Source: Sandaracinaceae bacterium (GTDB lineage: Bacteria; Myxococcota_A; Polyangia; Polyangiales; Sandaracinaceae). From it: 59,457 nucleotides of DNA. The position numbers were made by a program, and so were the translations under genes. The stretch is taken from NCBI GenBank assembly GCA_019637095.1, contig JAHBWG010000060.1, forward strand, positions 1-59,457, written 5' to 3'. This document shows, one piece after another, positions 1 through 8,787 of the stretch. Within the stretch, counting starts at the first letter, position 1. Each line of letters begins with the position of its first letter. The notes beneath the pieces were generated by a model, which had not been told where the DNA came from, ran no database searches, and was given only the letters and a program-made list of their open reading frames with translations.

Positions 1-67
1 GCGAGCGCTCGACGCGGAGCCACGACGCTCTTGGTGAAGCGTGAAGCATCAGCGTCAGGCCTCGGGC

Positions 68-1669
68 TCATCGTGAATCCGGGCCCGAGGTGGCCGTGAA
101 GCATCCTAAGCCGTAGTGGCTCGCGTAGCCAAGGCAGATCGGCCCGGTCACAGGCTCAGCGAAGGCGAGCCGCACGACGAAGGCCGCGTCCACGGGAGGC
201 TGCGGCCCCCTCCCCCGCCTGCGGCGAACATAGTGCCGGAGCGCGTGTGTCGCGCTGCTCCAGGGCAGGACTTCGACCTCTGCCGGCGGGAGGCCCCGCG
301 TCTCGAGCTCCGCGGCGATCTGACCCGCCAGCGTGTTCGCGCCGCGCTTCTTGAGGTGTCGCGGGGGCACGAATGGTGTCGCCGTCTGCCAGACCCTCGC
401 AGTACCGACGAGCGCCGCCATCGAAGGCCCCAACTCCGCGGAGAGATCGACGAAGCCGGCGAGCGGCCCATGGCCGGCGAGAGCGACCTGGAGCTCGCCG
501 ACTCCGCCCTTCGTGTAGGTGCGCTCCACTCGCCGAATCGCGGATTGAGCGCGGGCTCCAAAGCCAGACCGGGCGAAGAGGACGATGTGGTCCAGTCGCC
601 CGTCGCGGTCCAGGTCGACGGGGAGCACATGAGCATGTGCATGCCCGCGAAGCGGTCGCTGCTCGTCGTCGCGCCCGGTGAGCTCGGGGCAGTTCTCGCC
701 GTCGGCCAAGTCCAGCTTGGACACCAACGCCCGGTGCAGCAGCTCCGCCTGCGGGAGCGTCCGTGTCACCGACGGGAGCGCGGATCGGGAGCCGCTCGGC
801 GTCGTGAGCGCGAAGAGGAACGCCTCGACGGGGTTTGGAACAGGCCGACGCGGCGCCGCCACCGGCCCGACCTCCAGCGCGTTCGTGTCGCGCCAGTAGA
901 GCGCACGTCGCGAGCCTGGGGCCTGGCTCCAGCGACGCTCCTGCCACCACGCCGTGTCGAGCTGAAGGCAGCTCAGCAGGTCGACGGGATACTCCCCCTC
1001 CACCTTCGCGATCTTCTTCTTCATCGCGGCCGTGATCTTGCCACCGTCCGGAGCGCCGAGCTGCGCGAGCGCCCGCGCCACCTCGGCCGCTCGCCAGCTT
1101 GCATAGTCCGCTGGTCCATCACAGACGGTGAGAGCGACCTGGTCGTGCCCGCGCGACGGTCGCTCTCCATCGACGTGCGGCCATGCGCGCCCGCCGTGAG
1201 GGAGCGGAACGTCGTCAGCGACGGCCCGAGCGAGCACCCAGCTCTCGCTGCGCCCCAGATACCCCAGGTGGTCCGCGAGCGTGGCGAACAGCGCCGCCGC
1301 CTCCTCGTCGAGGGCGACCGGCCACCGCACCCAGATCTCACCGTCACCGACGTGGGCGAACGTGTCGAGGACGAGCGTCGTCTTCTCGCGGCCTTTGTCG
1401 AGCTGCGCCGTCGGCATGTAGTGGCGAGAGTGACCGAGGGCGGCAGGGGGCAGGCGGTATTCAGGGAGCACACTGGCGAGCTGCTCGACCAGGCGCCGGC
1501 CGACCGCGGGCACATCGTCCCACCGCTGCGTCGTGTATCCGCACGAAACGAGAGCCCGAACGAGGCGCCAGGGGCTCGGCGGCCACTCGACGATCCCCTC
1601 GTTCACATGATGGCCGGCAGGAGTCGCGTGATACCGCCCGCCGGGGAAGCGCAGGACGAGCGTCGCCAT
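68..1669 (-). CDS. csb2: Csb2 (GSU0054 family), Cas5-Cas6-like subunit of type I-G CRISPR effector
   Basis: 533 aa. The N-terminus reads as a RAMP-type strand followed by a conserved WPPSPWRLVRAL block, and the C-terminus ends in the GPICLGYASHYGLG glycine-rich loop typical of Csb2. In type I-G systems this family combines the Cas5 role with the Cas6 role, processing pre-crRNA and capping the 5' handle of Cascade; that role is family knowledge, not visible catalysis. The ATG overlaps the csb1 stop by one base (TGATG), so translation is probably coupled. It is the last effector gene before the left edge. The gene order cas3-csx17-csb1-csb2 makes the assignment firm. Confidence 0.93.
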   Translation of the reverse strand: MATLVLRFPGGRYHATPAGHHVNEGIVEWPPSPWRLVRALVSCGYTTQRWDDVPAVGRRLVEQLASVLPEYRLPPAALGHSRHYMPTAQLDKGREKTTLVLDTFAHVGDGEIWVRWPVALDEEAAALFATLADHLGYLGRSESWVLARAVADDVPLPHGGRAWPHVDGERPSRGHDQVALTVCDGPADYASWRAAEVARALAQLGAPDGGKITAAMKKKIAKVEGEYPVDLLSCLQLDTAWWQERRWSQAPGSRRALYWRDTNALEVGPVAAPRRPVPNPVEAFLFALTTPSGSRSALPSVTRTLPQAELLHRALVSKLDLADGENCPELTGRDDEQRPLRGHAHAHVLPVDLDRDGRLDHIVLFARSGFGARAQSAIRRVERTYTKGGVGELQVALAGHGPLAGFVDLSAELGPSMAALVGTARVWQTATPFVPPRHLKKRGANTLAGQIAAELETRGLPPAEVEVLPWSSATHALRHYVRRRRGRGPQPPVDAAFVVRLAFAEPVTGPICLGYASHYGLGCFTATSGPDSR

Positions 1670-2673
1670 CAGTCCTCGCCGCCGTCGTCGTCATCCCCGT
1701 CCGGCGTCTTGTCCTTCGCCGACTTGAGATCCGCGTCGTAGTTCACCGTCGTGTGCTTCATGGCCGAGGCGCATCCCGCGATCGCCGGCGCGAGGGCCTG
1801 CTCGAGCTCGGCCAGGGGCGGAAGCTCGAACCCCGTCGGGCGCATCGCGACGATCCGGTCGGCACCAACGGGCTCGAGGTCGCAGGCGGTGCGCAAGCGC
1901 AAGTCCCCGTCGAGGAGCTTTCGAACCCGGTGGAGCCCCAAGAGCACCAGGAGTCGCTCGGCGGACTCCCCCAGCCCATAGCCACGAATCTGTGCCAGAT
2001 CGAAGTTCACGTGGAGATCGATCCGGTCAGCCGTGAACTCGTCCCTGGCAAACGGGACGTTGCCGAAGCCAGCCTTCGTGTCTCCCGCGGGATTGACGTG
2101 GTCGTTCTTCACCCCTCCTGACGCCGCGACACGCACGCCCGTGGCCTCGATGAAGCTCGAGAGAGCGCGGGCCACCCGGAGCCGACCTCCGGCGAGGTCC
2201 TTCTTCGCGAGGAACACCCCGTGGAGGAGGCTCCCAACGTCGAAGCGCATCAGAGTCTCGGCGAGCAGCTTTCGGTTGATGGGCCCCGTCTCGAGCCCCC
2301 CGAGAGAGCGCTTGAGCTCCTCCTTGAACGACGGATCATCCTTGTTCTCGATGAGATACGGGCTGTTCAGGCGATGCGCCTCCAGCATCGAGTCCGTGAG
2401 AAACGCGCCCTTCCTCATGACCGTCACGTGACTCACTCCAGCCAGCGCAGCGATCGGCGTGTTCGTCACCGAGTCCCAACAGGTGGTCTCCATGCGGTTG
2501 GCCATGCTCTGCGCCGACTCCACCAAGAGCTTCGGCCCCTCCCTCGTCTCGTAGGTCGCGGCGCCGAGGCTCGGAAAGCCCGTGGGCTGAAATCGGTCGC
2601 CTTGCAGCGGGCGCAGCGGGATGGTGAAGAGCAGGCGGGTGGTGTCGGCGAGAGGCTCGAGATCGAGGGTCAT
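1669..2673 (-). CDS. csb1: Csb1 (GSU0053 family), Cas7 backbone subunit
   Basis: 334 aa from ATG at 2673, which overlaps the csx17 stop (ATGA). The reading frame is open far upstream, but that part is inside csx17 and is not coding. The protein shows Csb1 hallmarks: an N-terminal RFQPTGFPSLGAATY segment, LLVESAQSMANRME, and a central RFDVGSLLHGVFL / EATGVRVAASGGVKNDHV block. Csb1 is the Cas7-like subunit that polymerises along the crRNA in type I-G Cascade. The tail is acidic (several Asp/Glu after residue 320), common in this lineage but of unknown use. No frameshift or missing block was noticed. Confidence 0.94.
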   Translation of the reverse strand: MTLDLEPLADTTRLLFTIPLRPLQGDRFQPTGFPSLGAATYETREGPKLLVESAQSMANRMETTCWDSVTNTPIAALAGVSHVTVMRKGAFLTDSMLEAHRLNSPYLIENKDDPSFKEELKRSLGGLETGPINRKLLAETLMRFDVGSLLHGVFLAKKDLAGGRLRVARALSSFIEATGVRVAASGGVKNDHVNPAGDTKAGFGNVPFARDEFTADRIDLHVNFDLAQIRGYGLGESAERLLVLLGLHRVRKLLDGDLRLRTACDLEPVGADRIVAMRPTGFELPPLAELEQALAPAIAGCASAMKHTTVNYDADLKSAKDKTPDGDDDDGGED

Positions 2674-4916
2674 GCGGGCTCCGTGGTGACGAGGTTCGAG
2701 AACCGAGCCGCCATCGCGTGAGCGATGTGGGGCTCGATCGGAAACGCTAGGGCCGCGGCCCAGCGGCGGGCCGTTGCGGCATCGACCACCGCGGACCGAA
2801 GGGGCGGACGTAGCCCCACGCCGGCGAGGCGACGAAGAGCCAGGCCTACCGCCGCCGTCGCGTCCCCCGCGGCGAGCCGACGCACCATCGCGGCGTCGAT
2901 CGGGACGCGGCGGCCTGCGACCTCGAACGGGAGCCCGCAAAGCCGCAAGGCTTGCCAGCCGGCGTCGGGCTCGCGCTGAGGCGCCTGGCGCGCCCCAGGG
3001 TGAACCGGCGACCCTCGCCAACGCACCGCCATGAGCGCCCGGGCGAGCCAGACCGTCCGGGGGACGTCGACTCGCCCCTCGAGGAACGCCGCGAGGTCCG
3101 TCAGGCGGGCGCCCGCTCCGCGCCAGGCAACGAGCGGCAGCTCGCGCTCCCCGCGCTGCGTCGCTTCCGTCAGCCGCCGCTCGACGATGGCGACGAGATC
3201 CCCGAGCGCGTCCCGGCCGGTCATGACGACGCGCGGGCTTCGCACGAGTCGCTTCTCCTTGACCGCGTAGCGACCACGCTCGATCGGCAACGCGTGGGCG
3301 CGAACCGGATCGACGGTCCCACGACGACCGTGCGCGGCTGCCGCACTTCCGAGGGAGAGCGCGAGGCGCCACTCCGGCGAGTCGTTCGCGGCAGCGTCCA
3401 GCCACTCACCGCTCAGTCGCGGCAACGGGCCGGCCTCGAATCCCGTGCCCGACGCCTGCAGCGCCTCCACTCGTGCTGCCGCGACGAGGATGTCCTGCCA
3501 ACGCGCCGGCCCCTCATCCCGGGTGAGAACGCTGAACACCGCGTCGGCGAGGGCGCCCTCGGCGATCGCGAGCCGCGACGGGGCATCACCTCCCCGCACC
3601 AACCGTTGAAGCTGATCCAGCCAACCCGCGAGGTCGTCGACGAGCCGAGCGTGGACGCGCTCCCCCGTCGCGATCCGACCCAGGGGTACGGCGATGTTGC
3701 TCTGACCGTTGCGCTCGAGGTAGCCATAGCGCACGAAGCCGCTGAGGCCGCGGGCCACCCCGAGCCTTGCGACGGCCCTGGCCAGGTCGAGGGGCCGATC
3801 CGCGACGCTTCGACCGACCTGCGCCCGACCTTCACACAGCAGGGCTTCAACACCGTCGAGGGTGGTCGGCTGGCGCCATAGCGGCATCCACTGCTCCCCG
3901 CGATCGACCTTCTCCTGCCCGCGAGTACCGTGTCCTACGGGGTGCGCATATGCCGCGAAGGGCACAGCCGCTCGCCCTCCGCCGCGAGCATCGAGTCGGC
4001 GCGTAGTCTCTCCGCGGAAGAGGGTTGCCCCCTCGAGCATCAGGACGAAGTCCCACGGGTTCACCAGGGCGCTGGAGTCCGGCCCCGTCGTCCCGTTGGC
4101 GCCGCCCGCTGTTCCGGGGAGGAACTGTCCAACCGGTCCCGACTGCAAGTCGTTCGTGACCGCAGCCCACAGCGCTTGAGCCAAGAGCCGCGGTGCCGCG
4201 ACGCTCGGCGCGCCGGAGGGCGAAGACAGGTCGAAGAGGTCTCCGAGTCGCCGCATCGCGTTGTTGGTGAAGTCCAGGCGCCCGTCGTTGCCCCCGGTTC
4301 CAAGGAGCGATGCCCAGGACGGCTCCCCGTCAGCGCTCAGGACCATGGCGGCGTCGAGCCACTCTCGATGGCCCTGGCGCCAGCTCGAGACGAATGGGGC
4401 ATAGAGGTCTGCCTTGAGGCGCTTGAACTCTCGCTCGGCGGCCGAGAGCTCTGCCTTGAACTCGGGGTCTAACTTGAGCTTCTCGGCCGTGGTCGCCTGC
4501 TCTCGTGTCATCCCCTTCTTCTTCTTCGTCCGATCCTTCAGGGCGCGCACACGGGCATCGGCAGCGCCGATGGCCGCGAGGGGCGCACGACCGGCGGCGA
4601 TTCCGTGCCGAAACGGCTCGAAGCGGGGGGCCGTCGACTTCTCGAGGGGACCGAGGCCCGGGTCCTCGGCCGCGTAGAAGCCCGATCCCCGGTTCCAAGG
4701 AGAGACGAACGGGGTGGGCGCGTACTCCTCGAGGAGGAAGCGCTCGAGCGCTCCCTGGTCGAGCTTCGTCAGGAGGCAGAAGTGCTCGTCGTGCCAGTAG
4801 CCTCGTGCGTCCGGGTCCTTCTGGCGGCCGACGACGCGGAGGATGCCGAGCGCCTTCAGGTAGTGCGCGAGCGGAGCGGGGGCACAGCCGCGCAGATGGT
4901 GGAGGTGGAGAGTCAC
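2670..4916 (-). CDS. csx17: Csx17 (Cas8u2), large subunit of type I-G Cascade
   Basis: 748 aa from a GTG at 4916 that overlaps the cas3 stop (GTGA). A longer frame with an upstream ATG at 5009 exists but would run about 90 bases into cas3. The N-terminus LHLHHLRGCAPAPLAHYLKALGILR is the signature of Csx17, followed by a YWHDEHF block; mid-protein NPWDFVLMLEGA is also family-typical. Csx17 is the Cas8-like large subunit expected to recognise the PAM and recruit Cas3. A Lys/Glu-rich stretch (around residues 150-210) looks helical. The 4-bp overlaps on both sides indicate one transcript with translational coupling. Confidence 0.92.
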   Translation of the reverse strand: MTLHLHHLRGCAPAPLAHYLKALGILRVVGRQKDPDARGYWHDEHFCLLTKLDQGALERFLLEEYAPTPFVSPWNRGSGFYAAEDPGLGPLEKSTAPRFEPFRHGIAAGRAPLAAIGAADARVRALKDRTKKKKGMTREQATTAEKLKLDPEFKAELSAAEREFKRLKADLYAPFVSSWRQGHREWLDAAMVLSADGEPSWASLLGTGGNDGRLDFTNNAMRRLGDLFDLSSPSGAPSVAAPRLLAQALWAAVTNDLQSGPVGQFLPGTAGGANGTTGPDSSALVNPWDFVLMLEGATLFRGETTRRLDARGGGRAAVPFAAYAHPVGHGTRGQEKVDRGEQWMPLWRQPTTLDGVEALLCEGRAQVGRSVADRPLDLARAVARLGVARGLSGFVRYGYLERNGQSNIAVPLGRIATGERVHARLVDDLAGWLDQLQRLVRGGDAPSRLAIAEGALADAVFSVLTRDEGPARWQDILVAAARVEALQASGTGFEAGPLPRLSGEWLDAAANDSPEWRLALSLGSAAAAHGRRGTVDPVRAHALPIERGRYAVKEKRLVRSPRVVMTGRDALGDLVAIVERRLTEATQRGERELPLVAWRGAGARLTDLAAFLEGRVDVPRTVWLARALMAVRWRGSPVHPGARQAPQREPDAGWQALRLCGLPFEVAGRRVPIDAAMVRRLAAGDATAAVGLALRRLAGVGLRPPLRSAVVDAATARRWAAALAFPIEPHIAHAMAARFSNLVTTEPA

Positions 4917-7609
4917 GCGCCCCGTCCTTCCGGCGAGCTCAACAACGGGTCGCTGGTGGTGAGCTTCGAGGCGCGCCGGTCGGCGGCGATGAGGAGCGCC
5001 TCCAGCCACGCGAGGCCTGCGGGGCCATAGGTCCGCATGAGCGCGGTGGTTCGCTCCCGCCAGCTCCTCCCGGTGATCTCCGAGAGCCCGAGGGTCGCTG
5101 GCGCCAGGCTCAGCTGGAGATCCGGAAGGACTTCACCGGGCTCGAGCTCGATCCCGGGGAGCACGTCCCCGTCGCGGACGCCACGGATCGGCGAGCCCCG
5201 CCCGTCACGATCGACGTAGCTCTGGTCCTTGGGGCCGGCGTGGAGGGACAGGCGGACCTTCCCATGATGCGCCAGGACGAGGTAGGCGAGCAGATCGAAC
5301 TCCTCGGCCGTGCAACGGAGCACCGCCTGCTCCAGCGAGCTCGCCGCGGCGGACCCCGCGAGCGGCGCGGGGACGTCGCCCAGGCCAGTGAGGCCGAGGA
5401 CCTCGGCCCACGGGCCCAGGAGCGCGGGATGATCCGGCGCGTAGCGCCGGAGGACGCCGAACAAGGCGAGACAGCTCGCCAGCTCGTGCCGGAAGCCGCG
5501 CCGATGGTCCCGGTCGTGGACGGGATAGGTGATGGGACGCGCCCACGCCTTCGAGGGCGCCTTGGCCAGGTCACCGCGAGGTGGGCGCTCGGCCGCGCGG
5601 ATGACGTTCTGGAACGCAGGGTGGGCCTTCCCGAGATCGTGCCACCGGCCCGCGAGCGCGAGAATCTCGGTCAAGCGCGGCGGCAGACCGACCTCGGCAG
5701 CAACAGTCCGTGAGAGCTCGCCGACTTCGCGATCGTGAGTCGCGATCGTCTTGTAGGCGCTGGCGCTGAGCTCCTCCGAGTCCTCCTGGCCATCGGCGGG
5801 CTCTTGCGGATCCCACGCCAGCGAGGCTGGGACGGGGACGACCGGCGTCGACGACTCTGGGTCGAAGCCACGCTCCGGACGGTAGCCGCCGACATCTGCG
5901 GCGACGCACACGATTCGACCAGGGATCAGCGCGGCGCGGTCGGCTTCGACCCATTCGCCGTCGATCCAGTCCCAGATCCAAGCCCGAACCCCCGGCCGCA
6001 GCCGAGGTTTGCGCGCGGTCTTCGTTGCCTTGCCGCAGAGCCACTCCTGCGCCCGCAGAAAGGGGACACTGCACAGCTCCTCGCGCGCGGGCCGCCAATC
6101 TGCCGGCGGCGCCGGGCGTGGCTCGCCCTTCCTGGGCTTCGGGACCTCACGCCAGAACACGGAGAGGTCGCGCTCGTCCCCGCTGCGGATGAATCGACTG
6201 ATGTCGAGGTCCGCTCCCGTGAGATCCGGCGTCGTATCGAACAGCTCGTCGAGCTCGCGACGGATCAGGAGATGCTGGGGTTCGTAGGGATAGAGCGCGA
6301 TGAGCTGCTGGACGGACAGACTCTCTTCGTAGGCCTCGAGACTCGCGATCCCGACATCCGCAGCCCCGATCGTGAGCCCGTCGAGCGCTCGCATCGCTCC
6401 GTCGAGTTGGTCCACGGCATAGGGCGCCGCGGCCTTCTCATCGCGCCCGCGATCGACCACCACCACTCGCCCGCTCCCCTCGTAGCGCGCACAGCGACCG
6501 AAGCGCTGGACCAAGCTCGACCATGGCGCGAGCTCCGTGACGAGGCTTCCAGACGAGATGTCGACGCCCGCCTCGACGACTTGCGTGGCCACGACGATCC
6601 GGTTCGCTCCCGACCGACAGGCGGCGCGGACGAGGAAGCGCGATGTCCAGCTGGCACGTTCGAACGGACGAAAGCGACTGTGGACGAGCTCCACGTCGGC
6701 GTCCGGCTTCAGCTTAACGATCGCGTCGTAGGTCTGACAGGCCCGTTCGACCGTGTTGCAGACGACCAGGGTGATCCGCCCGAACGGTCCGTCCTGTTCT
6801 GCGTGGTGTGCATCGAGACAACGCTGGGCGAAGCTCGCGTGGTCGGCGAGCGCGATGTGGTCGATGGTCAGGGACTTCGGAACGGCGGCCGGGCCACCGG
6901 ACCGCGCAGCGGGCTCCAGGGTCGTCGGTCGGTCGACCCAGTCACCGTGCCTGGAGGCCGTGTCGACGGAATGCAACCACGCTGGCTGCAGGGTCGCGCT
7001 CATCCACCAGCTCAGTCGCGGACGGTGCCCCAGGGGAGAGTCCTCGTCGAAGAACCCTTGGAGCTGGGCGCTCGTGGCCAGCCCCACGTCCATGAGCTGC
7101 ACCTCGTCGAGCACCCAGAGGGCGTCGTGGTTCAGCAGCCCGAACTCCATCGGCCACCGCGCCCGGCCCGCGGCGTAGCCGCGATTGAGCGCGCGCGAGA
7201 GCAGCATGTCTTGCGTCCCGACGAGCACTGCGGCCTCCTCCGGGTGGAGGTTCCACTCTCCTCCCTGGTCGCTGCCGCCCATGAGCACATGGATCCCCAC
7301 CTTCCCCGAGTGCTCTGTGCCGGGCGTCCAGAGAAGACCCAGCCTCGAAACGCACTCCCGCGCTGCCTCGGCTGTCTGCTCGGCGAGGACACGCATGGGC
7401 AGCGTCCAGACGAGACGGCGGGGCCATCGCCCGTCTTTGCGCTCGACCCGGTGGTAGAGCCAGGCGCCGAGGACGCCGAGCGTCTTCCCGTAGCCCGTGG
7501 GAACTCGAATCACCCGGGAGCGTGGGACCGCGTCGCCCGCGAGCTGCCCCTGCCAGCCGCGCGGCTGATACCCGGTCAAACCCTGGAACCACGTGGCGTA
7601 CTCGGTCAT
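4913..7609 (-). CDS. cas3: Cas3 helicase with C-terminal HD nuclease (type I-G)
   Basis: 898 aa from ATG at 7609, preceded by a GGAGACGGAG purine-rich site; an in-frame start at 7639 would add 10 residues. It has superfamily-2 helicase motifs: PTGYGKT (about residues 37-43), DEVQ (168-171) and QRFGRCAR in the second RecA domain. The HD nuclease is C-terminal (HDLGK near 657, FRHE near 707, HHG near 780), an order characteristic of I-U/I-G Cas3. It unwinds and shreds target DNA after R-loop formation. It is the first gene of the cas operon and overlaps csx17 by 4 bp. All motifs needed for activity look intact. Confidence 0.95.
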   Translation of the reverse strand: MTEYATWFQGLTGYQPRGWQGQLAGDAVPRSRVIRVPTGYGKTLGVLGAWLYHRVERKDGRWPRRLVWTLPMRVLAEQTAEAARECVSRLGLLWTPGTEHSGKVGIHVLMGGSDQGGEWNLHPEEAAVLVGTQDMLLSRALNRGYAAGRARWPMEFGLLNHDALWVLDEVQLMDVGLATSAQLQGFFDEDSPLGHRPRLSWWMSATLQPAWLHSVDTASRHGDWVDRPTTLEPAARSGGPAAVPKSLTIDHIALADHASFAQRCLDAHHAEQDGPFGRITLVVCNTVERACQTYDAIVKLKPDADVELVHSRFRPFERASWTSRFLVRAACRSGANRIVVATQVVEAGVDISSGSLVTELAPWSSLVQRFGRCARYEGSGRVVVVDRGRDEKAAAPYAVDQLDGAMRALDGLTIGAADVGIASLEAYEESLSVQQLIALYPYEPQHLLIRRELDELFDTTPDLTGADLDISRFIRSGDERDLSVFWREVPKPRKGEPRPAPPADWRPAREELCSVPFLRAQEWLCGKATKTARKPRLRPGVRAWIWDWIDGEWVEADRAALIPGRIVCVAADVGGYRPERGFDPESSTPVVPVPASLAWDPQEPADGQEDSEELSASAYKTIATHDREVGELSRTVAAEVGLPPRLTEILALAGRWHDLGKAHPAFQNVIRAAERPPRGDLAKAPSKAWARPITYPVHDRDHRRGFRHELASCLALFGVLRRYAPDHPALLGPWAEVLGLTGLGDVPAPLAGSAAASSLEQAVLRCTAEEFDLLAYLVLAHHGKVRLSLHAGPKDQSYVDRDGRGSPIRGVRDGDVLPGIELEPGEVLPDLQLSLAPATLGLSEITGRSWRERTTALMRTYGPAGLAWLEALLIAADRRASKLTTSDPLLSSPEGRGA

Positions 7610-7732
7610 CTCCGTCTCCCAACGCGGCCCAGACGTCACTGCTGCGCCCCCGCACCGACACCGATCGCGGCGCCCCTTGCTTAGTGTGGGTGGGCGCCGA
7701 GCCCCCGCCGACGCTTCGAATACCGGAGCCCA

Positions 7733-7751
7733 GTCTCAGGATCTGTGAGAC
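7733..7751. promoter_or_regulatory. Inverted repeat between WYL regulator and cas3
   Basis: GTCTCA (7733-7738), a 7-nt spacer and TGAGAC (7746-7751) form perfect 6-bp arms. The site sits 7 bases past the regulator stop and about 120 bases before the cas3 start. It could be an operator for the WYL regulator controlling the cas operon, or a short terminator of the regulator gene; no T-run follows on the transcribed strand, which slightly favours an operator. Confidence 0.4.
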
Positions 7752-7757
7752 ATCTCT

Positions 7758-8684
7758 TCACCCATCTGGGCGATACGCCCCGAGCGCGGCCCGGAGCTCC
7801 TCGACGACCGCCTCGCGGAGGGCGGCCGGCGCTCGGACGACGGCGTGACGGCCCCAGCGGAGCACCCAGCGCTGCGCCTCCACGAGCCCAGCGACGGTGG
7901 CCTTCACGATGGCCGCGCCGTCGTCGTCGACGGCGACCTTCTGGTCGGCGACGAGCGGGTACTCGGCGACCAACCAGGCGACCGCGGGGTGGATCCACAC
8001 TTCGACGCGCTCGGTCGAACCGGTCCACACGCGCACGGCGTGGGGGAGCGCGACGATGTCGGCGAGGCCCGGGTGCTGGACCGCAGGGACTTCGAGGACG
8101 TCGACATCACGGATGCGGGAGACTTTGTAGGTGCGCCAGTCGTCGCGCTCGAGGGCGAACGCCCAGAGGTAGAGGACGCCGGAGCGGAGCTGGAGCGCTC
8201 CGGGGTCGACGGCGCGCCAGCGCCAGTCCGCGTCGCGCGCGCTGCGATAGAGGACGCGGACGCGGCGGCGGTCGTCGAGCGCGGTCTCGAGGAGGCGAAC
8301 GATCCGCGGGCTCTTGGGGAGCGGCTCCGGCAGGGCGCGAACGGTGGTGCGTTGGGTGCGACGGTCGGCGATGAGGCCGTCGAGGACGGAGACGAGCTCG
8401 GTGCCCTCGAGCGGAGCGAGCGTGGCGCGCGCGAGGACGAGGGCGGTGAGCTGGCCGGCGCTGAGGCCGCGCGCGGCCAGGGCGTCGTCGAGGAGGCGCA
8501 CGCGGGCTTCACCGTTGACCGTCTCGGTGCATGCGAGGCCGACCCCCCGGAGAACGCGGAGGTCTCGGTAGATGGTGGCGCGGCTGGCGCCGGTGGCATC
8601 GATGAGCGCGGCCACGGTGGCGCCGCGGCGGGCACGCTGAATGGTGGCGCAGAGGAGGAGCAGGCGGTCGAGGCGCTCTTGCAC
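7758..8684 (-). CDS. WYL-domain transcriptional regulator upstream of cas operon
   Basis: 308 aa from a GTG start. An N-terminal helix-turn-helix (about residues 8-60, TGASRATIYRDLRVLRGVG) is followed by a WYL-type ligand-binding domain (RRRVRVLYRSA..., then the YLWAFALERDDWRTYKVSRIRDV core) and a C-terminal WCX-like extension. WYL regulators commonly control CRISPR-Cas and other defence loci by sensing nucleotides or nucleic acid; the actual ligand here is unknown. Same strand as the cas operon with a 148-bp gap to cas3 containing an inverted repeat, so it may be co-transcribed or act on that gap. Confidence 0.87.
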   Translation of the reverse strand: MQERLDRLLLLCATIQRARRGATVAALIDATGASRATIYRDLRVLRGVGLACTETVNGEARVRLLDDALAARGLSAGQLTALVLARATLAPLEGTELVSVLDGLIADRRTQRTTVRALPEPLPKSPRIVRLLETALDDRRRVRVLYRSARDADWRWRAVDPGALQLRSGVLYLWAFALERDDWRTYKVSRIRDVDVLEVPAVQHPGLADIVALPHAVRVWTGSTERVEVWIHPAVAWLVAEYPLVADQKVAVDDDGAAIVKATVAGLVEAQRWVLRWGRHAVVRAPAALREAVVEELRAALGAYRPDG

Positions 8685-8756
8685 TCGAAGAGACTACACG
8701 TGCCGAGGCTCCACCTCGAAGACGGGACGAGCCTCGTCATCTCGTGTGTCGCGACA

Positions 8757-8787
8757 GAGAATGACGGAATGACGAGGATCGTCCCCT
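8757..8787. repeat. Short ~30-bp dispersed motif, copy 1
   Basis: This stretch, ending in ATGACGAGGATCGTCCCC, recurs at 34171-34200 with one or two differences. Its core GACGA-GGA-TCGTC is a 5-bp inverted repeat. Both copies lie immediately downstream of a leftward gene (FAD oxidoreductase here, NmrA-like gene there), so a shared 3' regulatory or processing element is possible. Two copies only; function unknown. Confidence 0.45.
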
